NCBI GenBank assembly: GCA_018365455.1
Contig: JAGZJZ010000012.1
Coordinates: forward strand, 62,001-126,000
Length of the DNA stretch: 64,000 bases
Direction of reading: 5' to 3'
Source: Clostridiales bacterium
GTDB lineage: Bacteria; Bacillota; Clostridia; Lachnospirales; Lachnospiraceae
Part shown: positions 26,112 through 34,127 of the stretch, piece after piece
Numbering within the stretch: the stretch's first letter is position 1
Layout: each line of letters starts with the position of its first letter
Translations under genes and position numbers: made by a program
Notes under the pieces: generated by a model
Database searches by the model: none
What the model was told of the DNA's origin: nothing
What the model saw: only the letters and a program-made list of their open reading frames with translations

Positions 26112-27434
26112 ATGATTAAAATAACATTTATGGGTGCCGGAAGCACTATATTTGCAAGAAATGTACTGGGTGACTGTATGTGCACCCCAGCTTTATGCGA
26201 AAGTGAAATAGCACTCTATGACATCGACAGGCAGCGTCTTGAAGATTCAGAAATTATTTTACAGGCAATCAACAAAAACGTAAATGAAGGACGAGCTACC
26301 ATTAAGACTTATTTAGGAGTAGAAAATCGTAAAGATGCACTCCGTAATGCAAATTTTGTTGTGAATGCAATACAGGTAGGCGGATATGATCCCTGCACGA
26401 TTACAGACTTTGAAATCCCCAAAAAATACGGCTTAAGGCAGACAATTGCAGATACCCTGGGAATCGGCGGTATTATGAGAGCCCTGCGTACTATTCCGGT
26501 TATGGCTGATTTTGCAAAAGATATGGAAGAAGTATGCCCAGACACTCTTTTTATGAATTATACCAACCCTATGGCTATGTTAACCGGTTATATGCAGCGC
26601 TATACCAAAATTAAAACCGTAGGTCTGTGCCACAGCGTTCAGAAATGTTCTGAAGATCTGATGAAAGCCCTTGGCATGGAAGATAAACTGGATGGCAGAC
26701 GGGAACTCATCGCCGGAATCAATCATATGGGATGGCTTCTGGATCTCCGTGATCAGGACGGAAATGATCTATATCCCGAAATCCGTGAACGTGCTGCAAA
26801 GAAAAATGCAGAAGAAAAACATGATGACATGGTTCGTTACGAATATATTAATACATTGGGATATTACTGTACAGAATCCAGTGAACATAACTCCGAATAT
26901 AATTCTTTCTTCATTAAATCCAAATATCCGGAACTGATTGAAGCATACAATATTCCTTTAGATGAATATCCAAGAAGATGTATCAAACAGATCGCTGAGT
27001 GGGAAAGTGAAAAGGCCTCTATTCTGAAGGATGGCAAGATCACCCATGAACGTTCCCTGGAATACGCTTCTTACATTATGGAAGCCGTGGTTACTAATAA
27101 ACCTTACAAAATAGGCGGTAACGTATTAAATACCGGTTTGATTGACAATCTGCCTGCAGATGCCTGTGTAGAAGTTCCATGCCTTGTAGACGGCAGCGGA
27201 GTTACTCCATGCCACGTAGGACGTCTACCGGTACAGTTAGCTGCTATGAATATGACTAATATTAATCCTCAGCTGCTGACCATTGAAGCAGCCGTTACCA
27301 AAGACCGCAGCCATATCTACCAGGCTGCTATGATGGACCCGCATACCGGAGCGGAACTTAATATCACTGACATTAAAAAAATGTGTGATGAATTAATCGA
27401 AGCACATGGGGATTACATGAAAGATTTCCAGTAA
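26112..27434 (+). CDS. melA: GH4 alpha-galactosidase
   Basis: A 440-residue cytoplasmic NAD+- and Mn2+-dependent alpha-galactosidase that hydrolyses melibiose-type sugars by the GH4 oxidation-elimination mechanism. It has an N-terminal Rossmann motif (ITFMGAGSTIF), the TNPM loop (MNYTNPMAMLT), the metal-binding Cys in GLCHSVQ and His in GINHMGW. The ADTLGIGGIMRALRTIP segment is what I associate with MelA-type members rather than 6-phospho-glycosidases. RBS AGGAGG is 6 nt upstream. A strong terminator follows. It cooperates with the GH36 enzyme and the ABC importer downstream. Confidence 0.92.
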   Translation: MIKITFMGAGSTIFARNVLGDCMCTPALCESEIALYDIDRQRLEDSEIILQAINKNVNEGRATIKTYLGVENRKDALRNANFVVNAIQVGGYDPCTITDFEIPKKYGLRQTIADTLGIGGIMRALRTIPVMADFAKDMEEVCPDTLFMNYTNPMAMLTGYMQRYTKIKTVGLCHSVQKCSEDLMKALGMEDKLDGRRELIAGINHMGWLLDLRDQDGNDLYPEIRERAAKKNAEEKHDDMVRYEYINTLGYYCTESSEHNSEYNSFFIKSKYPELIEAYNIPLDEYPRRCIKQIAEWESEKASILKDGKITHERSLEYASYIMEAVVTNKPYKIGGNVLNTGLIDNLPADACVEVPCLVDGSGVTPCHVGRLPVQLAAMNMTNINPQLLTIEAAVTKDRSHIYQAAMMDPHTGAELNITDIKKMCDELIEAHGDYMKDFQ

Positions 27435-27458
27435 TAATCCGATAAACATACTATATCA

Positions 27459-27497
27459 GGGGCGCCCTAAATGCAGTAATTAGGGTGCCCCTTTTTT
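27459..27497 (+). terminator. Rho-independent terminator of melA
   Basis: A GGGGCGCCCTAA stem pairing with TTAGGGTGCCCC around a 9-nt loop, followed by six T. It lies 25 nt after the melA stop. Confidence 0.92.
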
Positions 27498-27568
27498 ATC
27501 CTTCCACTCTTAATGCTTTATATTTATCCAGTACATAAATAAATAAAAATAAACGCAGTTGCAGATTT

Positions 27569-27940
27569 TTACATCAATTTCTGAAAGTCATCAACTGAAT
27601 TAGAAGCTGCCGCTATTCTTATCCACCCCGACAATTTGTCCACATCCTTTTCGGAAATAATTTTCTGCCTCAAATCATCTGATACAGTACCTTTCATATC
27701 CAGAAATTCTACGATAGCTTCTGCCTTTCCCTGAGACAGCCCCTGAGAAATCCCATCATCTACCAGCATTTGACCTAATCTTGTCATATTCATTACCTCC
27801 TTTACTTCATTCATTTCTTCATATTTTAAAAACTTTTCTGCAAGTGCGTAAATTACGGCTTGTATCTTTTGGGCTTCTTCTGCTTTTAAACAAATTTCTC
27901 TGCCGACAATCTGAAGTGCATTCTTTATCCTGCATCTCAC
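27569..27940 (-). pseudogene. C-terminal remnant of a Rpn/PD-(D/E)XK nuclease-transposase gene
   Basis: A 123-residue ORF corresponding to the C-terminal third of Rpn-type (recombination-promoting nuclease/putative transposase) proteins. The helical EEAQKIQAVIYALAEKFL, the MTRLGQMLVDDGISQGLSQGKAEAIVEFL stretch and a Glu/Lys-rich end are typical. The nuclease domain that should precede it, about 200 residues with the D...ExK site, is missing. The upstream sequence is AT-rich and has no matching open frame. It is therefore a decayed mobile-nuclease gene. Confidence 0.7.
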
Positions 27941-28314
27941 TTTCCATATACTAATGCAGAAATTTACCTATTTCAAAAACAGAGCAAATCAGAAATTGCT
28001 CCACATATAAGATAATGGCTGAATTTATATTTTTACTTTTTAATTGAATTTCGCTTTGAAATAAAGCGTAGAATAAAATCAGAAATTAGAATTTAGTGCT
28101 TAATGCTTATAAATAGATAAATTTTCGCATCTAACCACTATCTTATTAAATATAATAGCAAACTAATTCTTTGCTGTCAATATGTATTCAGAATATACTT
28201 TTCTATAGAGTCAGAAAATGCCTGTTTCTCTGCAATCCCCACACGCTCTTTAAGTTGACGCATTTCCCCCGCTATATTATAATAAACGTACAGTTAAATA
28301 GAGGAGGGGATTAC
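27941..28314. other. Gene-free AT-rich stretch before the second araC gene
   Basis: 374 bp without a supported gene. It presumably held the lost 5' part of the Rpn gene and holds the promoter of the AraC gene, whose RBS GGAGGGG is at the right end. I see no further structure. Confidence 0.5.
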
Positions 28315-29226
28315 ATGGAATTACAGGTTGGTTATACCGACTCTGCCAACTACAAGTGTCTGGAAGACCTGCAGCGTAACTATGTGGATCTGTACCTGAG
28401 CTATTGTGGGATTGAAAATTGTGAAGCCGGATTTGGCTTTGGGCCCCAGACCAGGACGGAATATGTAATACATGTCATAACGAAAGGCAGAGGCTTTTTT
28501 CAAGTAGGCAAAGAAATATATCCTCTGGAAAAGGATCAGGCTTTTTTAATTACACCTGGTGTAGAGAGTTATTACGAGGCTGATAAAGAAGATCCCTGGT
28601 CATATATTTGGATAGGATTTAATGGTCTGAAGTCCTATGAATGCATTTCAAATGCCGGTTTTTCAAAAGAAGAACCTACTATTTCACTTAATTGTACGGA
28701 CAAGCTGATTTCCTGTATTTCCCAAATGCTGGAAGCTCGACAGCTTACATACGCAAATGAACTAAAGCGGGGCAGCTTATTAATGCAATTTATGGCTTTC
28801 ATCATTGAAGACTATTCCCTTCGGGATCAGGAGCATATTAACTACGATTATTCCGGAGCAATCTATGTAAAGCATGCCATTAATTTTATGTCCCACAACT
28901 ACTCGAAAAAGATAAAAATTAATGACCTGGCTAATTATATCGGCATTAACCGAAGCTATCTTACCAATAGCTTTAAAAAAGCAATGGGTGTCTCACCACA
29001 GGAATTCCTGGTAAATCTTCGTATGAATAAAGCGGCTTCTCTCCTACAAAAAACGGCTTTACCAATCAGTACGATTGCGATCCAGGTTGGCTATGACGAC
29101 CCATTGGCTTTTTCCAAGATATTTAAACAAAAATACAGTGTCAGCCCAAAGGCATTCCGGGAAATGCCGGAGCAGCTTGTGACACTGGGTAAAAAAAATG
29201 ATTACGTAAATGTACGCTCATTGTAA
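28315..29226 (+). CDS. AraC-family regulator of the sugar ABC transporter
   Basis: A 303-residue regulator. I chose the ATG at 28315 with GGAGGGG 6 nt upstream; a longer frame upstream lacks an RBS. The N-terminal cupin domain (about 10-150: TEYVIHVITKGRGFFQVGKEIYPLEKDQAFLITPG) resembles that of the regulator at 25175-25975. The C-terminal AraC domain (about 185-290) contains IKINDLANYIGINRSYLTNSFKKAMGVSPQEFL and ISTIAIQVGYDDPLAFSKIFKQKYSVSPKAF. It converges on the ABC permease genes across a shared terminator. It is likely to activate the importer operon, whose promoter at about 32.65 kb has a good -10 but a poor -35, as expected for an activated promoter. Confidence 0.9.
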   Translation: MELQVGYTDSANYKCLEDLQRNYVDLYLSYCGIENCEAGFGFGPQTRTEYVIHVITKGRGFFQVGKEIYPLEKDQAFLITPGVESYYEADKEDPWSYIWIGFNGLKSYECISNAGFSKEEPTISLNCTDKLISCISQMLEARQLTYANELKRGSLLMQFMAFIIEDYSLRDQEHINYDYSGAIYVKHAINFMSHNYSKKIKINDLANYIGINRSYLTNSFKKAMGVSPQEFLVNLRMNKAASLLQKTALPISTIAIQVGYDDPLAFSKIFKQKYSVSPKAFREMPEQLVTLGKKNDYVNVRSL

Positions 29227-29253
29227 GCAATTTAATCCAAAGCTTCTGAGTGT

Positions 29254-29284
29254 AAAAGGGGGCGTTTTAAGCGTCCCCTTTTGT
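29254..29284. terminator. Bidirectional terminator
   Basis: AAAAGGGGGCG pairs with the downstream GCGTCCCCTTTT around TTTTAA. A and T runs flank both sides, so it can serve both the araC gene (plus) and the permease operon (minus). Confidence 0.85.
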
Positions 29285-29292
29285 ATTTCTCC

Positions 29293-30123
29293 TTATAATT
29301 TCCCACCAGAGGTTGCAATACCTTCGATGAACTGTTTTTGGAAGATTACATAAATAATGATCATCGGCAGGCAGGCGATCAGAGATGCCGCCATCAGTTC
29401 CGGGAACTTTGTTACATACTGTCCCTGCATTTTAGCCAGTGCTGCAGACAGGGTAAGCATATTCTTGTCTGTATTTACAATCATCGGCCACATCAGGTCT
29501 TTAAATGCGAATACCGCTGTAAAGATACCCAGTGCCACCATTGCTGATCTTGTGAGCGGTGCCATAATAAAAAGGAATGTCTGTCCGATATTACAGCCGT
29601 CCAGTCTCGCTGCCTCTTCCAGATCATTTGGCAGTCCCATGTATCCCTGTCTCAGCAGAAAGGTTCCAAATGCTGTAACAAGACCCGGGAAGACCAGCGC
29701 AAAAATGGTATTCATCATACCCATTTTACTGATCATTAAGTACTGAGGAATGATAAAAATCTGTGCCGGTATCATCATCTGGAATAACACCAGTGAAAAC
29801 ATCAGGTTTTTTCCTTTAAAATTCAGACGTCCGAAGGCATAACCCGCCATAGTAGCTGTGATAACCGCACACAAAACTCTTCCAACAATTAACATTAATG
29901 TATTTTTATAAAGCAGCAGGAAGTTCATATTATTCCATACCGCCTTAAATGCGTCTGTTCTCCACACCTTGGGGAAAATTACAAACGGGTCAACCTGCGT
30001 TGCTTCTGTTACCGATTTAAATGCCGTTAATATCATCCAGAGGAAAGGCACAAGCATGGTAATAGAAATTAAAATCAATATGACATGAATCAATACCGAA
30101 ACAGCTTTTCTCTTTGTTTCCAT
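29293..30123 (-). CDS. Carbohydrate ABC transporter permease (MalG/MsmG type)
   Basis: A 276-residue inner-membrane permease with six predicted helices. The EAA coupling loop EEAARLDGCNIGQTFLFIMAPL is at about 185-205. The N-terminus has the typical first helix (LIHVILILISITMLVPFLWMILTAFKS) followed by a periplasmic loop. The conserved C-terminal QKQFIEGIATSGGKL (FxxGxxxGAxKG in the family) is present. It is the last gene of the importer operon, following a permease partner by 14 nt. No ATPase is encoded here, so a shared MsmX-type ATPase is expected. The context suggests alpha-galactosides such as raffinose, melibiose or stachyose. Confidence 0.92.
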   Translation of the reverse strand: METKRKAVSVLIHVILILISITMLVPFLWMILTAFKSVTEATQVDPFVIFPKVWRTDAFKAVWNNMNFLLLYKNTLMLIVGRVLCAVITATMAGYAFGRLNFKGKNLMFSLVLFQMMIPAQIFIIPQYLMISKMGMMNTIFALVFPGLVTAFGTFLLRQGYMGLPNDLEEAARLDGCNIGQTFLFIMAPLTRSAMVALGIFTAVFAFKDLMWPMIVNTDKNMLTLSAALAKMQGQYVTKFPELMAASLIACLPMIIIYVIFQKQFIEGIATSGGKL

Positions 30124-30137
30124 TGCTTTCCCTCCTT

Positions 30138-31034
30138 CTAATTATAGTGAACCCATTTTTTCTGTCCGATCATTTGGAATACGGTAATAATCATGATTAC
30201 TACAAGAAGCAGCACAACGATTGTTGAACCGTAACCGAGGTTTTTCTCCGTAAAGGAATAACGGTAGAACAGATACACCAGTGACTGGGTCTTTTCCAGC
30301 GCCGGATTGGATTTATCCATCACCATGAAGATCAAGTCAAATACCTGTAAGGCACCGATCACTCTTGTAACTAATACAAAGAAAATCGTAGGGGAGATCA
30401 GCGGAATGGTAATATGGAAAAACTGCTTGATTCCGGTGGCGCCGTCAATTTCCGCAGCTTCATAATAATCATGGGGAACCTCCTGTAATCCAGACAGGAA
30501 CAATACCATATTGTAACCGATGATTGACCAAACGCCGATAACTGCAATGGCAAATACTGCGATCTTAGGATTGGAAATCCAGTTTGTTTTTGTATGGAGC
30601 AGATTGTTGATCAAACCAAAATCAGAGTTATATAACCATCTCCAGACCATTGCAATCGCTGCTGGAGCAGCAACCATCGGCAGGAAAAAAATCGTTCTGT
30701 ATACGCTGCGTCCCTTCATCTTGCGATTCAGAAGAACGGCCAATACTAGTGCAATTGCGATTGAAAAAGGCACTTCCACAATTGCGTATTTAAAGGTATT
30801 TAAAAGCGCCTGCCATACCTGGCCATCATTGAATAACTTGGTATAATTAGCTGCGCCAACAAATATATTTCCTTTGCCAAAATCTCCGGTCTTGAAAAAA
30901 CTCTGGTAAATCGTCTGAATAATCGGGATAATATTCAAGACAATCAAACCTATCATAGTTGGTAATATAAACGCCCAGCCCCAGAGAAACTCATTGCGGG
31001 CACGTGCGGTTCCTTTTGCTCTTGGTTTTGCCAT
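30138..31034 (-). CDS. Carbohydrate ABC transporter permease (MalF/MsmF type)
   Basis: A 298-residue permease with six helices and the EAA loop YEAAEIDGATGIKQFFHITIPLI (about 195-215). The N-terminus is short and basic (MAKPRAKGTARARNEFLWGW), as in the sugar-permease subfamily. It partners the permease at 29293-30123. It is separated from the binding-protein gene by 162 bp that contains a long hairpin, which probably lowers permease expression relative to the binding protein. Confidence 0.92.
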   Translation of the reverse strand: MAKPRAKGTARARNEFLWGWAFILPTMIGLIVLNIIPIIQTIYQSFFKTGDFGKGNIFVGAANYTKLFNDGQVWQALLNTFKYAIVEVPFSIAIALVLAVLLNRKMKGRSVYRTIFFLPMVAAPAAIAMVWRWLYNSDFGLINNLLHTKTNWISNPKIAVFAIAVIGVWSIIGYNMVLFLSGLQEVPHDYYEAAEIDGATGIKQFFHITIPLISPTIFFVLVTRVIGALQVFDLIFMVMDKSNPALEKTQSLVYLFYRYSFTEKNLGYGSTIVVLLLVVIMIITVFQMIGQKKWVHYN

Positions 31035-31084
31035 ATCCTCACTCCTCTTTTTATGTATTGCAAATCATTGGATGAAAGCGTAAA

Positions 31085-31160
31085 AAAGGTGCAATCTTCA
31101 CCATTACGCCAGAGCATGTCTAAAATAGCTTTCCGGCTTACATTTTAAACAGACTCTGGC
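31085..31160 (-). terminator. Attenuating stem-loop between binding-protein and permease genes, possibly repeat-derived
   Basis: The core 31108-31160 pairs GCCAGAG with CTCTGGC and a GTCTAAAAT-like arm with ATTTTAAAC. On the minus strand an outer AAAAGGTGC pairs with GCACCTTTTTT. The last element is a U-run, so partial termination is likely. The arms resemble the ends of the MITE-like repeats (AGAG..TGTTTxAAAAT). Confidence 0.65.
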
Positions 31161-31196
31161 ACCTTTTCTAAGCTGCTAATTCATTTATTAGAAGCA

Positions 31197-32561
31197 TTAC
31201 TCCTCTGCAAGAATTGCATTCATTTCTGTTGCTGCTTCTTTACAAGCATCTTCCATGCTCTTATCACCGGTCCATGCACTCTTTAAAACTTCGTTAACCT
31301 TGTTTTCCCAGGTAACTGTCTTTGTAGAATATGGTCTGATCACCATGTTTTCCGGTTTCATAACATCCAGGAAAGACTGGAGATTAAATTCCGGTACAGA
31401 CTGTGCCCATGCATCTGAGGTTCCGTTATAAGCTGACATGGTAACACCTAACTGTGCCTGTTTTTCCTGTGCTTCTTTTGAACCTAAATATTCGATTAGC
31501 TGCCATGCTTCATCTGTATGGGAACCATTTGCTGCAGCTGCCCAGCCCAGTCCGTTATAGATGGTTTTTCTGGTTCCGTCCGGCGCGCTTGGAATGACTG
31601 CGAAGCTTGCGTTTTCTTTTGAATATTCATTGTCTCGATAGTAAGCAACCATCCAGGAACCCTGTGGGATCATAGCAACTTTTCCTGAAGTAAATAATGC
31701 TTCCGGATTTGTCTCAGACATAGTCTCCTGGCTTGGCATGGAGCCGTCTTTAATCATCTGTTCAATAATCTGCATACCTTTGATTGTATTTGGATCGTCA
31801 TAGCCGGAAGATTTCTTGTCATCGCTGATAACCTTACCGCCCATATCATAAATCATATTGTAATAACCATCCTGGTTATTGGTATTGCGGATTGCCGTTC
31901 CATACTGGCTTCCATCCTCTTTTGTCAGTTTCTTAGCTGTTTCCACGAAAGTATCCCATGTCCAGGTGTCATCCGGATAAGCAATTCCCGCATCATCAAA
32001 CATTTTCTTATTATATACCAATGCTACGGTATCTACGTCCTTTGGAACTGCATAATACTTTTCATCGTAAGTATACAGCCCCCAGATATCTTCCGGATAG
32101 TTCGCCGGATCAATTACATCACTGCCGGAAATCTTATCTGTTAAGTCTAATAACATGTCGTTGGACATATATCTGGAACTTTCATTAGAATGCATCCAGA
32201 AAACATCCGGTAAAGTTCCACCCTGGGCACCAGCCTCTAACAGCGTCCAATATTCGTCCCAAGTTACAACCTGGAGATTGGTCTTGATTCCCGTTTTTGT
32301 TGTAAAGTCACCCAGAATTTGATTTATGCCCGGCTCCTGGTTTGCGTCCCAGATCATAACGGACAGAGCATCACCAGAAGCGGTATTCTCTGCAGATTCA
32401 CTTCCTGCAGCCTGTGTCTCTTCTGCAGCCTGTGTTTCTCCGGCTGCCTGAGTTTCCGGTGCTTTTGTTCCTTCCGTACTGCCGGATCCACCCCCGCACG
32501 CGATAAGTGATAACGCCATTGCTGCTGCCATAGTCAAAGTTACTACCTTTTTCAATTTCAT
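31197..32561 (-). CDS. Sugar-binding lipoprotein of ABC transporter
   Basis: A 454-residue extracytoplasmic solute-binding protein of the cluster B (MalE/MsmE) type. The signal peptide ends in a lipobox-like LIAC followed by a Gly/Ser/Thr/Glu-rich linker (about 22-62). The mature domain begins SVMIWDANQEPGINQIL and holds the family motif GKVAMIPQGSWMV (about residues 292-304), then GLGWAAAANGSHTDEAWQLIEYLGSKEAQEKQAQLG. It is first in the importer operon. The alpha-galactoside specificity is inferred from the flanking GH4 and GH36 genes. Confidence 0.92.
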   Translation of the reverse strand: MKLKKVVTLTMAAAMALSLIACGGGSGSTEGTKAPETQAAGETQAAEETQAAGSESAENTASGDALSVMIWDANQEPGINQILGDFTTKTGIKTNLQVVTWDEYWTLLEAGAQGGTLPDVFWMHSNESSRYMSNDMLLDLTDKISGSDVIDPANYPEDIWGLYTYDEKYYAVPKDVDTVALVYNKKMFDDAGIAYPDDTWTWDTFVETAKKLTKEDGSQYGTAIRNTNNQDGYYNMIYDMGGKVISDDKKSSGYDDPNTIKGMQIIEQMIKDGSMPSQETMSETNPEALFTSGKVAMIPQGSWMVAYYRDNEYSKENASFAVIPSAPDGTRKTIYNGLGWAAAANGSHTDEAWQLIEYLGSKEAQEKQAQLGVTMSAYNGTSDAWAQSVPEFNLQSFLDVMKPENMVIRPYSTKTVTWENKVNEVLKSAWTGDKSMEDACKEAATEMNAILAEE

Positions 32562-33110
32562 ACTTATTTCCTCCTTTAAAATAAATATTGTCTAATGTTC
32601 CAGTATGCTCACCTTTTTTCATTCGGTGTTTTCTAACTTGTCCCTATTATATCAAATATGGTAAAATGTTAAATGGTTAATCGTAGTGTTTTTATGTCAA
32701 AATGTTATTTATACATAATTAAAATTAATTTTTATGTGCACTTTGACCACACAAAGGGTTTTCCTTTAAAATATCAAAAGTCTGCTCTTTATTTTTTGCA
32801 CATTATATCTATGTTTTAGTTATTTTTTTGTGCATTATTATCCCATGGCACCATATAAATATCACATTTTTCCATGTTTTTTGCCCTATTCTATGAGAAA
32901 ACGACATTTCTCCACTATTTTAGCCCAAAACACAAATATCATACCGGAGGATTACATTTTTCCTCTTATTTCCTCCTGGATGATAAAGAACAAATGGCAG
33001 CCAGGATACAGGATATATGATAACACCGCATAAGATTTCTGATATTACAAATTTAACATAGATTGTTTACACTATACCATTGCTATTTTACAGAATAATA
33101 CCTATAATTT
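32562..33110. other. Divergent intergenic region with the importer promoter
   Basis: About 550 bp without a gene. On the minus strand a perfect -10 TATAAT (32646-32651) precedes the importer operon without a good -35, so an activator (one of the AraC proteins) is probably needed. The rest is very AT-rich with no clear ORF. Confidence 0.5.
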
Positions 33111-33140
33111 TTGACAATGATTTATATCATCTGCTATACT
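33111..33140 (+). promoter_or_regulatory. Sigma-A promoter of the DUF624 gene
   Basis: -35 TTGACA (33111-33116), 18-bp spacer and -10 TATACT (33135-33140). The predicted start is at about 33147, the first bases of a MITE-like repeat, so the repeat forms most of the 5' leader. Confidence 0.75.
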
Positions 33141-33145
33141 GTTTT

Positions 33146-33307
33146 AGAGCGTATTTGAAAATTCATTCCCGCCATCTGCACGCCCCCCTTTGCGGCATAT
33201 TTGCCCCGAATTCAGGTTACGCAGCCCGCTACGCGCCCTTCATCCGGGACAAATCTCCCACAAAGTGTGATGCACAGCTGCGAGAAAGCAATTTTTTTAC
33301 ACGCTCT
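33146..33307. repeat. MITE-like repeat, copy 2
   Basis: 162 bp starting AGAGCGTATTTGAAAATTC and ending in the near-inverse TTTTTTTACACGCTCT. The interior (ATTCCCGCCATCTGCACGCC and CAGCCCGCTACGC) matches the reverse complement of the copy at 57229-57392, so the two copies are inverted relative to each other. Confidence 0.8.
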
Positions 33308-33368
33308 AACTAAATTTCATATTACCATACAGACATACTGTATAAGATACCTGAAAGGTGGGACCATT

Positions 33369-34025
33369 ATGGGATTCTTAAATCCAGACAACTTTTTAAA
33401 CAGATTTTTTGGCAAAGTAGGAGATGTTATCACGTTGAATCTTTTGTTCATCCTCTGTTCTATACCACTGTTTACCATAGGGGCATCTGCAACTGCTCTT
33501 TACTATTCCTGCATGAAAATGATAAAGGGGGATGAAACCATTGCCAGAAAGGATTTTATAAAATCCTTTAAAGAAAACTTTAAACAATCCACGATCGTTT
33601 GGCTGGTATTTGTAGTAATTGCCGTTATACTGATCTTCAATATACAGTTTTTGGTTACGCAAGAGTCATCCTATGGAAATATGCTGAAGTATCTTTCCTA
33701 TGGTATCTCAGCAATTGTCGTTTTCGAATTGTTATACATTTTCCCGGTAATCGGTGCATTTGCCAACTCCACCAAAAACCTGCTGAAAAATGCATTCCTA
33801 TTCACCTACATGCACATTCCATCAACCTTAGTAATGGCTCTGCTGTGGGTAATACCATTAAGCCTTACTTTTACCGATTTAAAGCTGGCACCCCTGTATC
33901 TGTTCTGCTGGTTTTTCTTTGGCTTTGCTCTGCTTGCACTGATTTGTTCCTGGTTTTTTTATCGTATTTTTAAAAAATATCTTCCCGCTGAGGAAGAAGA
34001 AACAGAAACTGCAGCTCACATGTAG
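33369..34025 (+). CDS. YesL-family DUF624 membrane protein
   Basis: A 218-residue membrane protein of the YesL/DUF624 family. It has five or so helices, and the N-terminus (FFGKVGDVITLNLLFILCSIPLFTIGASATALYYSCMKM) is diagnostic. Family members sit beside ABC sugar importers in Firmicutes and are thought to assist or regulate transport, though the function is not established. I chose the ATG at 33369 with AAAGGTGGG upstream, which puts the start well inside the longer frame. Charged tail (EEEETETAAH). It is followed by a bidirectional terminator shared with the GH36 gene. Confidence 0.88.
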   Translation: MGFLNPDNFLNRFFGKVGDVITLNLLFILCSIPLFTIGASATALYYSCMKMIKGDETIARKDFIKSFKENFKQSTIVWLVFVVIAVILIFNIQFLVTQESSYGNMLKYLSYGISAIVVFELLYIFPVIGAFANSTKNLLKNAFLFTYMHIPSTLVMALLWVIPLSLTFTDLKLAPLYLFCWFFFGFALLALICSWFFYRIFKKYLPAEEEETETAAHM

Positions 34026-34073
34026 AAAGAGATAATACAGAAAACTACAAGACTCTGACATATCAGAATATAA

Positions 34074-34106
34074 AAACTGCCCCCTGTTATACAGAGAGGG
34101 CAGTTT
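34074..34106. terminator. Bidirectional terminator between DUF624 and GH36 genes
   Basis: AAACTGCCC pairs with GGGCAGTTT around a 15-nt loop. On the minus strand it is followed by a T-run, so it serves the GH36 gene best. Confidence 0.85.
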
Positions 34107-34127
34107 AATAATAATCCTATCTCATAA

